Counted from the stretch's first letter, positions 1-6,429 are shown. The stretch: DNA of 11,874 nt from VMCP01 sp964592635 (GCA_964592635.1 CAZQFZ010000079.1:1-11874); one strand, 5' to 3'. Program-made: numbers and translations. The notes: a model not told the origin generated them from the sequence alone.

Positions 1-1532
1 ATAACTGGGAATGGCCTCGTCATAATGGAGACTTTAGTTTAGTTCGTGCCTACGTAGATAAGAACGGCAAGCCTGCCCCCTATTCTCCGGATAATGTTCC
101 CTACAAACCCAAAAAGAACCTAAAAATCAATCCAAATGGTACGCAAGAGGGTGATTTTGTCTTTATTATGGGATATCCTGGTCGTACTTACCGTCATGAA
201 AGCGGTCAATACCTCCAATTCCAACAAGAAATCCAATTGCCCTTAATTCAAAATTGGTATAAAACCTATATCGACTGGATGAAAGAATTCAGTAACACCG
301 ATGTGAATAAGCGTCTTGCTTTTGCTGGTAAAATTCAGGGTTTGGAAAACACCGAAAAAAACTACCGGGGCAAAATCCAAGGATTGAGAAGAACCACTGT
401 GGTACAAAATCGTCAATTACAAGATGCGGCAATGCGCGGTGCCTTCCCCAAAGATTCAAAAGAATTTCAACAGACACAAGAGGTGTTGGACGGTATAGAT
501 GAAGTTTGGGCTAAAAGGAAAAAGCAAGGACGTTTGTTTTATTTTACCAATATTTTCTTAGAAAATGAAAGTGCAGTTGGGCATTTGGGGTTGGATATTG
601 TTAAAGCCAAATTTGATTTAGCCGCTATTCAGCACTATCGTGCAGAAAAGAGTTTGGAAAAATTGATAGTTGAATTCCAAAAAGAAGCTTTAAAATCCTA
701 CCGTTTTATCGATCCTAAATTGGAAGAGAAAACATTTGAATATTTAGTAAATCAAATTTACATTGAATCTGGGAAAACTGGATTATTCAAATATCCTGGG
801 AAGTTTGGCAGTTTTGAATCGGGATTAAAAGCAGACATGCGTAAAAAACTGTTGAAAAGCAAAATGTTTGATACTGCCTACTTAGGCAAAATGATTAGAC
901 AACAACCATTAAAACTCATTCAATCACAAGACCCCTTGGTGATGATTTGTTTGGATATGTATGGAATTTCAACTACAGTTGGACAAATTTGGCAGCAAAC
1001 CAGTTTACAATTGAATTCTTTGATGCCACAATACATTGGTTTAAGGGAGCAATTTTTAAAATCGAAATTCATACCTGACGCAAATGGTACCTTGCGTTTA
1101 ACTTATGGATATGTAAGAGGTTACAGTCCAAATAATGGAGAAACGCACAGTCCTTTCACTACACTAGAAGGCATATTTGAAAAAGCGAACACCAAAGATG
1201 ATTACCGCCTCCCTCAACACATCCAAGACAAATTAATCAAAAAGGATGTTCCTGCCATTTTCAAAGACCCTAAAACCGGAAAAGTAATTGTCGGGTTCCT
1301 TTACAATATGGACACTACCGGTGGAAATTCTGGCAGTCCGGTTTTGAATGACAAAGGCGAACTGATTGGAATCAATTTTGATCGTAGTTTTACCGCTACG
1401 ATCAATGACTTCGCATGGAACGAGCAATACAGCAGAAGCATTGGTTGTGATATCCGATACGTATTATACGTTTTGAAATATGTTTCGGAAGCGGATCATA
1501 TTTTAAAAGAACTAAATTTTGATATACAATAG
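1..1532 (+). CDS. S46 family dipeptidyl-peptidase, DPP11-type (5' partial)
   Basis: Serine exopeptidase that removes dipeptides from peptide N-termini; known family members are periplasmic and feed peptide catabolism. The reading frame is open from base 3, giving 509 visible residues, while S46 enzymes run to about 720, so roughly 210 N-terminal residues (signal peptide and catalytic His) lie upstream. The fragment opens with NWEWPRHNGDFS. By comparison with characterised members, Asn1 and Trp2 bind the substrate N-terminus and Asp10 (codon 30-32) is the triad aspartate. GDFVFIMGYPGRT follows, then a long helical region containing KNYRGKIQGL, whose Asn (codon 360-362) is a candidate N-terminus ligand. 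The nucleophile motif GNSGSP has Ser443 (codon 1329-1331). Asp460 and Arg461 lie 17 and 18 residues later; Arg at this place marks DPP11 (Asp/Glu at P1), whereas DPP7 has Gly. The C-terminal DIRYVLYVLKYV matches the family. The stop is TAG at 1530. Family call very sure; specificity inferred. Confidence 0.95.
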   Translation, partial: NWEWPRHNGDFSLVRAYVDKNGKPAPYSPDNVPYKPKKNLKINPNGTQEGDFVFIMGYPGRTYRHESGQYLQFQQEIQLPLIQNWYKTYIDWMKEFSNTDVNKRLAFAGKIQGLENTEKNYRGKIQGLRRTTVVQNRQLQDAAMRGAFPKDSKEFQQTQEVLDGIDEVWAKRKKQGRLFYFTNIFLENESAVGHLGLDIVKAKFDLAAIQHYRAEKSLEKLIVEFQKEALKSYRFIDPKLEEKTFEYLVNQIYIESGKTGLFKYPGKFGSFESGLKADMRKKLLKSKMFDTAYLGKMIRQQPLKLIQSQDPLVMICLDMYGISTTVGQIWQQTSLQLNSLMPQYIGLREQFLKSKFIPDANGTLRLTYGYVRGYSPNNGETHSPFTTLEGIFEKANTKDDYRLPQHIQDKLIKKDVPAIFKDPKTGKVIVGFLYNMDTTGGNSGSPVLNDKGELIGINFDRSFTATINDFAWNEQYSRSIGCDIRYVLYVLKYVSEADHILKELNFDIQ

Positions 1533-1663
1533 GATGGTTCATATTCATTAAGCATGAACAAATGCGTAATAGCTTCAATGAATTAATTGAGATATAGTAT
1601 CTGAAATTTATAAAAATATTCAATGGTAAATTGAATAGGCATAAATTACACAAAAACTTAAAT

Positions 1664-1709
1664 AAAAAGAAAAAGCATTGTGCGTTATGTCACAATGCTT
1701 TTTCTTTTT
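1664..1709 (+). terminator. Rho-independent terminator after the S46 peptidase
   Basis: A perfect 19-bp inverted repeat: AAAAAGAAAAAGCATTGTG at 1664-1682 and its complement at 1691-1709, with the 8-nt loop CGTTATGT. The right arm is T-rich, ending CTTTTTT at 1704-1710, and a further C/G run follows. It lies 131 bp after the peptidase stop. The left arm is A-rich, so the hairpin could in principle terminate on both strands, but no minus-strand gene points into it within the window. Confidence 0.85.
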
Positions 1710-1716
1710 TCGGGGG

Positions 1717-1924
1717 AAATTTGTAAAACATTGAATGAATCTACAACTAGTAAAACCTTCTTTTAAAACACAATTTGTGCCGCATTGAATGAATATACAA
1801 TCTACAACCTGTACAACATTCAATGAAAACACAATTTGTAACGCATTGAATGAATCTACAACCTCTGCAACATTCAATGAAAACACAATTTGTAACGCAT
1901 TGAATGAATCAAAACTAATAACTA
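1717..1924. repeat. 27-bp tandem array with alternating subtypes (54-bp period)
   Basis: Seven units begin at 1729, 1756, 1783, 1817, 1844, 1871 and 1898, preceded by a unit tail from 1717. All are 27 bp except the third (34 bp), which carries an extra 7 nt (ATACAAT). Odd units start CATTGAATGAA and even units CATTCAATGAA; both then have ACAA at unit positions 15-18. The fourth and sixth units are identical, while the second has diverged at its start. CATTGAATG is the exact reverse complement of CATTCAATG, so neighbouring units can pair: 1844-1852 with 1871-1879, and 1871-1879 with 1898-1906, each with an 18-nt loop. I do not recognise the repeat. It has no spacer structure like a CRISPR and no coding logic I can support. 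Confidence 0.85.
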
Positions 1925-2002
1925 CAACCATGAGTAGGAATACAAAATGGACTCAATTTAAACACATTAATTAATCAAGTCAAACAAAATAACAAAAACA
2001 AT

Positions 2003-2311
2003 ATGGGATTACTTTCTGCATTATTTGGAAAAAAAGAAACGGTAAACTTGGGTGAACTAATTAAAAATGGTGCCCAAATCATTGATGTGCGCTCACCAGG
2101 TGAATTTTCACAGGGTCACATTAAAAAAGCCAAGAATATACCTTTAGATAAACTTGCGGGCCAAATAAATAAACTCGACAAATCTAAACCCATTATTACT
2201 TGCTGCGCATCTGGCATGAGAAGCGCTTCAGCTCGCGGTATTTTATTGAAAGCAGGATTTCAAACCGTTATCAACGGGGGTGGTTGGACTAACCTTAAGA
2301 AATACGAATAA
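2003..2311 (+). CDS. Single-domain rhodanese-like sulfurtransferase
   Basis: A 102-residue single rhodanese domain. Such proteins carry sulfane sulfur as a persulfide on one cysteine and pass it to thiol acceptors or cyanide. Visible marks are IIDVRSPGEFSQGHIKKAKNIP (residues 26-47), which holds the family's DVR and GHI motifs, and the active-site loop CCASGMRS (67-74), where Cys68 is the likely catalytic residue, followed by the GG-W end motif (NGGGWTNL, 91-98). There is no signal peptide or second domain, so it is probably cytoplasmic. The ATG at 2003 is chosen because the domain starts soon after it; the upstream bases are A-rich with no Shine-Dalgarno. Only 30 bp separate it from the thioredoxin gene, suggesting a shared transcript. 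The physiological substrate cannot be told from sequence. Confidence 0.93.
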   Translation: MGLLSALFGKKETVNLGELIKNGAQIIDVRSPGEFSQGHIKKAKNIPLDKLAGQINKLDKSKPIITCCASGMRSASARGILLKAGFQTVINGGGWTNLKKYE

Positions 2312-2341
2312 ATAACCAATAATTACATTAAAAACTTAAAA

Positions 2342-2641
2342 ATGAGTAGTTCATTCCAAGATTTAATTAACTCTGATAAACCAGTTTTAATCGACTTTTT
2401 TGCTACATGGTGTGGGCCATGCAAAGCGATGCAACCCATATTAGAATCAGTAAAAGAGGAAATGGGTGATAATGCTGTTATTGTAAAAATTGATGTTGAT
2501 CGCAATCCAGCGGTTGCACAATCTTTAAACATCTCTGGAGTTCCAACTTTGATGGTTTTTAAAAATGGACAACAATTATTCCGTCGATCTGGCATGATGG
2601 ATAAGGGTAGTATCGTGGCATTGTTGCAACAATATAAATAA
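2342..2641 (+). CDS. trxA: Thioredoxin
   Basis: A 99-residue thioredoxin that reduces protein disulfides through a dithiol pair. The strand-helix motif VLIDFFATWCGPCK carries the WCGPC active site (Trp23, Cys24, Cys27). Asp18 corresponds to the buried aspartate (Asp26 in E. coli). The cis-proline motif GVPT has Pro68. KIDVDRNPAVAQSLNI (residues 49-64) matches the standard fold between them. The N-terminus is a few residues shorter than in E. coli thioredoxin and has no signal peptide, so a cytoplasmic location is likely. It follows the rhodanese gene by 30 bp. A thioredoxin beside a rhodanese fits reduction of persulfide or oxidised thiols, but a direct partnership is inference. Other thioredoxin paralogs may exist elsewhere, so the symbol is provisional. 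Confidence 0.93.
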   Translation: MSSSFQDLINSDKPVLIDFFATWCGPCKAMQPILESVKEEMGDNAVIVKIDVDRNPAVAQSLNISGVPTLMVFKNGQQLFRRSGMMDKGSIVALLQQYK

Positions 2642-2740
2642 AGTTAAAGCACAAATTATTTCAAGTTTGCACATTCTACAGTGGAATATGAGGCAGAAAA
2701 ACCAATTATGAAATTAGCTGAATCAATATTAGATGGATGT

Positions 2741-3040
2741 AATCATTTAACGATACTGCAATTCATTTAACGATTCAGCAANNNNNNNNNNNNNNNNNNN
2801 NNNNNNNNNNNNNNNNNNNNNNNNNNNNNNNNNNNNNNNNNNNNNNNNNNNNNNNNNNNNNNNNNNNNNNNNNNNNNNNNNAATTTATTTACGAAACTGC
2901 AAAATCATTTAAGGATTCAGCAAAATTAATTAACGAAACTGCAAATCATTTAACGTTTCAGCAAAATTTATTTACGAAACTGCAAAATCATTTAAGGATT
3001 CAGCAAAATTAATTAACGATACTGCAAATCATTTAACGAA
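2741..3040. repeat. 21-bp tandem array with 83-bp higher-order period
   Basis: Two units are visible before the N run (from 2741 and 2761) and eight after it, starting at 2882, 2903, 2924, 2945, 2965, 2986, 3007 and 3028 (the last is cut short). The rough consensus is AATCATTTAACGAWWCWGCAA. Units alternate between an ACTGCAA ending and a TCAGCAA ending. Four units (21+21+21+20 bp) make an 83-bp block at 2882-2964 that repeats almost exactly from 2965, differing at one base within 2965-3027. There are no unique spacers, so this is not a CRISPR. The array abuts the terminator hairpin of the ribosomal operon. The function is unknown. Confidence 0.88.
2782..2881. other. Assembly gap of 100 N inside the tandem array
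   Basis: Exactly 100 consecutive N, a conventional placeholder for a gap of unknown or estimated size. The same repeat family is on both sides, so the break is best explained by failure to assemble a tandem array. The true length of the array cannot be known from this window. Confidence 0.97.
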
Positions 3041-3067
3041 AAAAGGCCATCTAAGATGGCCTTTTTT
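3039..3067 (-). terminator. Rho-independent terminator of the ribosomal/rpoA operon
   Basis: Read on the minus strand, AAAAAAGGCCATC, a 3-nt loop (TTA), and GATGGCCTTTTTT form a 13-bp stem whose 3' arm ends in six T. It lies 17 nt beyond the rplQ stop codon, where the operon should end. The 5' A run makes it potentially bidirectional, so it may also stop plus-strand transcription coming from the thioredoxin side. Confidence 0.9.
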
Positions 3068-3084
3068 GTAATGATTCCAATAAA

Positions 3085-3639
3085 TTAAGCTTTTTCCTCA
3101 GTAGTTTCAGCCGAATCATCCGCTGAAGGAGTCTCTTCAACAACAACTGCATCTTGAATTTCTTCAATTGCAGGCGCTGATTTATGAGCAGCAGAAGTTG
3201 CAGTAGCATTCGATGAACCGCTTCTACGAGAACGACGAGTGGTTGACTTTTTACGATCTTTCTGAAATCCATCGAAAAATTCGTTGAAATCCACTAATTC
3301 GATCATAGCCATTTCGGCGTTATCACCTATACGATTGCCTGTTTTCAATATACGAGTATATCCACCAGGGCGATTTGCAACTTTTTCACCCACAACAGTA
3401 AACAATTCATTCACTGCAACTTTATCACCTAAGTAAGCAAAAACCGTACGGTAATTGTGTGTTGTTGGTTGTTTGCTTTTAGTAATAAGTGGTTCTACAA
3501 AAACACGCAACGATTTAGCTTTTGCAACAGTTGTTACAATTCGTTTGTGTTTGATAAGAGAAGATGCCATATTCGCAAGCATAGCTTTACGATGCGAAGA
3601 TGTTCTTCCTAAATGATTTATTTTTTTCCCGTGTCTCAT
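3085..3639 (-). CDS. rplQ: 50S ribosomal protein L17 with long C-terminal tail
   Basis: Large-subunit protein bL17, located near the peptide exit tunnel. The N-terminal core is typical: MRHGKKINHLGRTSSHRKAM, then ANMASSLIKHKRIVTTVAKAK and the GGYTRILKTGNRIGDNAEMA region (residues 92-111). The core ends near residue 120 with IELVDFNE. Residues 121-184 are an extension: first basic and Ser/Arg-rich (128-139), then Ala/Ser/Thr-rich, then acidic (159-182). The total of 184 residues compares with 127 in E. coli. It starts 5 nt after the rpoA stop, the classic rpoA-rplQ order, and is the last gene before the terminator at 3039-3067. The tail is probably disordered; its role is unknown. Confidence 0.97.
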   Translation of the reverse strand: MRHGKKINHLGRTSSHRKAMLANMASSLIKHKRIVTTVAKAKSLRVFVEPLITKSKQPTTHNYRTVFAYLGDKVAVNELFTVVGEKVANRPGGYTRILKTGNRIGDNAEMAMIELVDFNEFFDGFQKDRKKSTTRRSRRSGSSNATATSAAHKSAPAIEEIQDAVVVEETPSADDSAETTEEKA

Positions 3640-3644
3640 TCTAA

Positions 3645-4637
3645 TTAATCGTCATTAAGATTGTATTTTGATACATCCATACCGAAATGTAAACCTCTAT
3701 CACGTACGAATTCTTCCAATTCGGATAAAGATTTTTTACCAAAGTTTCTGAACTTTAATAAGTCTTCAATATGATAATTTACCAGTTCGCCAAGAGTTTT
3801 AATCTCAGCTGCTTTCAAACAGTTGTAAGCACGAACTGAAAGATCAAGGTCGGCCAAAGGTGTTTTTAAAATTTTTCTCATTTGCAAGAAAGATTCATCA
3901 ACCTCTTCAACTACTTTAGAAACCTTGGTTTCAGGCATGATATTTTCATCACTAAACAACACGAAGTGCTCAATAAGAATTTTTGCTGCCTCCTTTAACG
4001 CTTCTTCTGGATGAATACTTCCATCAGAGGTCACTTCCATTACCAATTTTTCAAAATCCGTTCTTTGTTCAACGCGGTAATCTTCCACGTTGTACTTAAC
4101 ATTCTTAATTGGCGTAAATATAGAATCTACTGGAATCTGACCTATCGGCGCATCCTTCTGCTTGTTCTCATCTGCTGGAACATAACCACGTCCTTTAGAA
4201 ACCATTAATTCGATCTCTAAAGAAACAGTTGGATCCATATTGCAAATTACTTGTTCAGGATTCAAAATGATAAAATCATTGGTGTAACGTCCGATATCCC
4301 CTGCTAAGAATTGATCTTTACCCTTAATGGTAATGAACAATTTCTCAAGTTCATCGCTTGCGCCGTTGGCTTTAAAACGAACTTGTTTTAAATTTAATAC
4401 AATCTCAACAACATCTTCAACCACACCCTTGATTGTGCTGAACTCGTGTTCAACTCCTGAAATTTTTACTGCTGAAATCGCATATCCTTCCAATGAGGAC
4501 AATAACACACGACGCATAGCATTGCCGATTGTTACACCGTAACCTTTTTCCAAAGGGAAAAACTCGAACACCCCATGAGCATCGTTGGCTTTGGTCATTA
4601 CAACCTTGTTTGGTTTTTGAAATGGAATAACACCCAT
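3645..4637 (-). CDS. rpoA: DNA-directed RNA polymerase subunit alpha
   Basis: The 330-residue alpha subunit. Its dimer nucleates assembly of RNA polymerase core, and its C-terminal domain contacts DNA and activators. The N-terminal domain shows the family motif GYGVTIGNAMRRVLLSSLEG (residues 32-51), in the region used for dimerisation and beta binding. A charged linker lies at about 236-255. The C-terminal domain (about 256-318) has LSVRAYNCLKAAEIKTLGEL and FRNFGKKSLSELEEF. Arg269, Asn272 and Cys273 match E. coli Arg265, Asn268 and Cys269, so the DNA-binding face looks intact. Length is normal. The ATG at 4637 lies 20 nt after rpsD, with an A-rich leader and no Shine-Dalgarno. Confidence 0.98.
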   Translation of the reverse strand: MGVIPFQKPNKVVMTKANDAHGVFEFFPLEKGYGVTIGNAMRRVLLSSLEGYAISAVKISGVEHEFSTIKGVVEDVVEIVLNLKQVRFKANGASDELEKLFITIKGKDQFLAGDIGRYTNDFIILNPEQVICNMDPTVSLEIELMVSKGRGYVPADENKQKDAPIGQIPVDSIFTPIKNVKYNVEDYRVEQRTDFEKLVMEVTSDGSIHPEEALKEAAKILIEHFVLFSDENIMPETKVSKVVEEVDESFLQMRKILKTPLADLDLSVRAYNCLKAAEIKTLGELVNYHIEDLLKFRNFGKKSLSELEEFVRDRGLHFGMDVSKYNLNDD

Positions 4638-4657
4638 GTTTGATATTGTTTTGTGTA

Positions 4658-5263
4658 TTACTTACTATAAAGTTCGACAATCAGTTGCTCTTTGATATTC
4701 TCAGGAATATCTGCACGATCAGGATATGAAATAAACGTACCTTGCATATGTGCACCATCCCATTCTAACCAAGAGAAACGACTTCTGTTACTGCTAGTTG
4801 AAGCTGTTACCAATTCAAGAGATTTTGAACGCTCACGAACGGATACCACATCACCAGGCTTCAATTGATAACTTGGAATATTCACAACTTCACCGTTCAC
4901 CAATATATGACAATGAGAAACAAATTGACGCGCACTTCTGCGTGTAGGTGTTATTCCCATTCTATATACCGTATTATCCAAGCGTGACTCTAAGAATTTC
5001 AACAAGTTTTCACCTGTGATACCCTTTTTAGCAGCCGCTTTTTTGAACGTATTTCTAAATTGTTTTTCTAATACTCCGTAAATATACTTCGCTTTTTGCT
5101 TCTCAGCTAGCTGAATTGCATATTCTGATTGCTTTGGTCTGCGACGTGAATTTCCGTGCATTCCTGGGCCGTAGTTTTTTCTTTCTAAAGCTTTATCTCT
5201 ACCGAAGATCGCTTCACGAAATCTTCTCGAAACTTTTGATTTTGGACCTGTATATCTTGCCAT
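4658..5263 (-). CDS. rpsD: 30S ribosomal protein S4, zinc-free form
   Basis: Primary 16S-binding protein uS4 of 201 residues; it organises the 30S body and in E. coli also represses its own operon. The start MARYTGPKSKVSRR is standard. The S4 RNA-binding domain spans about residues 91-143 and includes LESRLDNTVYRMGITPTRRS and HILVNGEVVNIPSYQLKPGD. The N-terminal segment has Ser or Val where zinc-type S4 proteins carry cysteines, so this is the cysteine-free form. It sits between rpsK and rpoA with 20-nt gaps on both sides. Whether it autoregulates here cannot be told; I see no clear pseudoknot leader. Confidence 0.97.
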   Translation of the reverse strand: MARYTGPKSKVSRRFREAIFGRDKALERKNYGPGMHGNSRRRPKQSEYAIQLAEKQKAKYIYGVLEKQFRNTFKKAAAKKGITGENLLKFLESRLDNTVYRMGITPTRRSARQFVSHCHILVNGEVVNIPSYQLKPGDVVSVRERSKSLELVTASTSSNRSRFSWLEWDGAHMQGTFISYPDRADIPENIKEQLIVELYSK

Positions 5264-5283
5264 TGATTCTTTTCTTTAATAAA

Positions 5284-5670
5284 TTATACTCTTCTACGTT
5301 TTGGAGGACGACAACCATTGTGTGGCATTGGGGTAATATCCATGATGGACGTTACTTCCAATCCTACTGTTTGTAAATTTCTGATCGCACTGTCTCTTCC
5401 GCTACCTGGTCCTTTTACAAAAACTTCCACTTTGCGAAGACCAGAATCATAGGCAACTTTCGCGCAATCCAAAACCGCAACCTGAGCCGCGTATGGAGTG
5501 TTCTTCTTTGAACCTCTGAATCCCATTTTACCAGCTGATGACCAGGAAATTACCTGCCCTTCCATATTGGTAACAGAAATAATTATGTTATTAAAAGTGG
5601 CACGAATATGCACTTGACCCAATGGATCTACTTTTACTTTTTTCTTGGTTACTTTCTTTTGATTAGCCAT
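5284..5670 (-). CDS. rpsK: 30S ribosomal protein S11
   Basis: Platform protein uS11 of 128 residues, close to the mRNA exit channel and the 3' end of 16S rRNA. Recognised by IRATFNNIIISVTNMEG, SAGKMGFRGSKKNTPYAAQ, VKGPGSGRDSAIR and the C-terminal ITPMPHNGCRPPKRRRV. The N-terminal twelve residues are Lys-rich, as usual. Length is normal. Gaps are 19 nt to rpsM upstream and 20 nt to rpsD downstream, in the standard S13-S11-S4-alpha-L17 order. The leader AAAAGCGCAGTAAATTAGT before the ATG has no Shine-Dalgarno. Confidence 0.98.
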   Translation of the reverse strand: MANQKKVTKKKVKVDPLGQVHIRATFNNIIISVTNMEGQVISWSSAGKMGFRGSKKNTPYAAQVAVLDCAKVAYDSGLRKVEVFVKGPGSGRDSAIRNLQTVGLEVTSIMDITPMPHNGCRPPKRRRV

Positions 5671-5689
5671 ACTAATTTACTGCGCTTTT

Positions 5690-6067
5690 TTATTTAGTTG
5701 CTTTTTTCTTACCAGCAACAGTTTTACGTTTACCTTTTCTTGTACGTGCATTCGTACGTGTCTTCTGACCACGAACTGGTAAGCCTTTACGATGTCTTTG
5801 ACCGCGGTAACATCCGATATCCATCAAACGTTTGATGTTCAATTGAATTTCTGAACGTAATTCACCCTCTGTTTTAAGATTCTCAGTGATGAATCCACGA
5901 ATCAAACCTAACTCATCGTCATTCCACTCACTCACTTTTTTGTCGTGAGAAATACCTGAACGATCTAAAATCTCAGCCGCTGTACTGCGACCAATTCCAT
6001 AAATGTAAGTAAGACCTATTACGCCTCGCTTATTTTTCGGAATGTCTATACCTGCTATTCTAGCCAT
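5690..6067 (-). CDS. rpsM: 30S ribosomal protein S13
   Basis: Head protein uS13 of 125 residues, which contacts the P-site tRNA and forms bridges to the large subunit. The N-terminal helix-two-turn-helix region begins MARIAGIDIPKNKRGVIGL and continues YIYGIGRSTAAEIL. The conserved IKRLMDIGCYRGQRHRKGLP and TRTNARTRKGKRKT lie near the C-terminus, followed by a Lys-rich tail (from about 113) that reaches the tRNA in known structures. The ATG at 6067 lies 5 nt after the rpmJ stop, suggesting coupled translation. Confidence 0.98.
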   Translation of the reverse strand: MARIAGIDIPKNKRGVIGLTYIYGIGRSTAAEILDRSGISHDKKVSEWNDDELGLIRGFITENLKTEGELRSEIQLNIKRLMDIGCYRGQRHRKGLPVRGQKTRTNARTRKGKRKTVAGKKKATK

Positions 6068-6072
6068 TTTGT

Positions 6073-6189
6073 TTATCCTTGTCTTTGCTTGTATTTTGGG
6101 TTCTTTTTGTTGATAACATACACCTTCCCCTTACGGCGCACAATCTTGCAGTCTTCGCTGCGTTTTTTAACAGAAGTTCTAACTTTCAT
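6073..6189 (-). CDS. rpmJ: 50S ribosomal protein L36, zinc-ligand-poor form
   Basis: A very short gene of 38 codons, translated by hand from the minus strand between infA and rpsM. It begins MKVRTSVKKRSEDCK and ends NPKYKQRQG, a clear bL36. Zinc-type L36 has ligands Cys11, Cys14, Cys27 and His33; here these positions are Ser11, Cys14, Asn27 and Tyr33, so only one ligand remains and zinc binding is not expected. The ATG (6187-6189) is 8 nt after infA, and the TAA (6073-6075) is 5 nt before rpsM. Position matches the end of the spc operon in many bacteria. Confidence 0.97.
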   Translation of the reverse strand: MKVRTSVKKRSEDCKIVRRKGKVYVINKKNPKYKQRQG

Positions 6190-6197
6190 ATTAATGA

Positions 6198-6416
6198 TTA
6201 CTTATATCTTAGGCTTATGCGACCCCTTGTTAGGTCATATGGTGACATTTCAACCTGTACTTTATCTCCAGGCAGAATGCGTATGTAGTGCATCCGCATT
6301 TTGCCAGAAATAGTGGCTATGATTTCGTGTCCGTTTTGTAATTTTACACGGAACATTGCGTTTGATAACGCTTCCGAAATCACTCCGTCTTGTTTTATGG
6401 CATCTTGCTTCGACAT
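6198..6416 (-). CDS. infA: Translation initiation factor IF-1
   Basis: Essential initiation factor of 72 residues that occupies the A site of the 30S subunit during initiation. It is a single S1-like OB fold: QDGVISEALSNAMFRVKLQNG (residues 9-29), HEIIATISGKMRMHYIRILPGD (30-51) and the C-terminal SPYDLTRGRISLRYK. Length is exactly usual. It follows secY by 33 nt with no methionine aminopeptidase gene between them. A candidate Bacteroidota-type promoter lies in that gap and would give a leader of only about 10 nt. No Shine-Dalgarno is visible before the ATG. Confidence 0.98.
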   Translation of the reverse strand: MSKQDAIKQDGVISEALSNAMFRVKLQNGHEIIATISGKMRMHYIRILPGDKVQVEMSPYDLTRGRISLRYK

Positions 6417-6429
6417 ATGAAAAGGGTTG

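Larger units (their letters stand above)
1533..2002. other. 470-bp intergenic region with terminator and tandem array
   Basis: No credible gene is present. Open frames on both strands here run through the terminator hairpin or simply read the repeats, whose period is a multiple of three. The first 130 bp hold small inverted repeats: GTTCAT/ATGAAC at 1537-1559, and a perfect 8-bp stem TATTCAAT/ATTGAATA with a 5-nt loop at 1617-1637. The strong terminator is at 1664-1709 and the repeat array at 1717-1924. The last 78 bp before the rhodanese start are A-rich. I see no match to the Bacteroidota -7 element TAnnTTTG there, so the rhodanese promoter is not located. Confidence 0.7.
2642..3084. other. 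Convergent intergenic junction
   Basis: The region lies between the plus-strand thioredoxin and the minus-strand rplQ. Positions 2642-2740 are unremarkable AT-rich sequence with no convincing terminator for the thioredoxin transcript. The tandem array with its assembly gap occupies 2741-3040, and the rplQ-side terminator hairpin lies at 3039-3067. I found no gene here; the missing sequence under the N run could change that. Confidence 0.7.

Noticed and set aside
168..170. ATG as start of the S46 peptidase.
   Set aside because: The same frame is open back to the window start and encodes conserved catalytic-domain sequence (NWEWPRHNGDFS), so this Met is internal.
1537..1559. Hairpin GTTCAT/ATGAAC just after the S46 stop as a terminator.
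   Set aside because: The stem is only 6 bp with an 11-nt loop and no T run follows; the 19-bp stem at 1664-1709 is far stronger.
1620..1931. A 103-codon open frame on the minus strand and a 61-codon frame on the plus strand (1789-1974) through the 27-bp array.
   Set aside because: They exist because the repeat period is a multiple of three. The minus frame runs through the terminator hairpin, the peptides are low-complexity repeats without family resemblance, and neither has a convincing start context.
2717..2779. Inverted repeat GCTGAATC (2717-2724) and GATTCAGC (2772-2779).
   Set aside because: Only 8 bp with a 47-nt separation; the right arm is part of the tandem repeat, so chance is likely.
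2741..3040. Possible CRISPR array.
   Set aside because: The units are contiguous 20-21 bp repeats without unique spacers, no palindromic repeat core, and no cas gene nearby.
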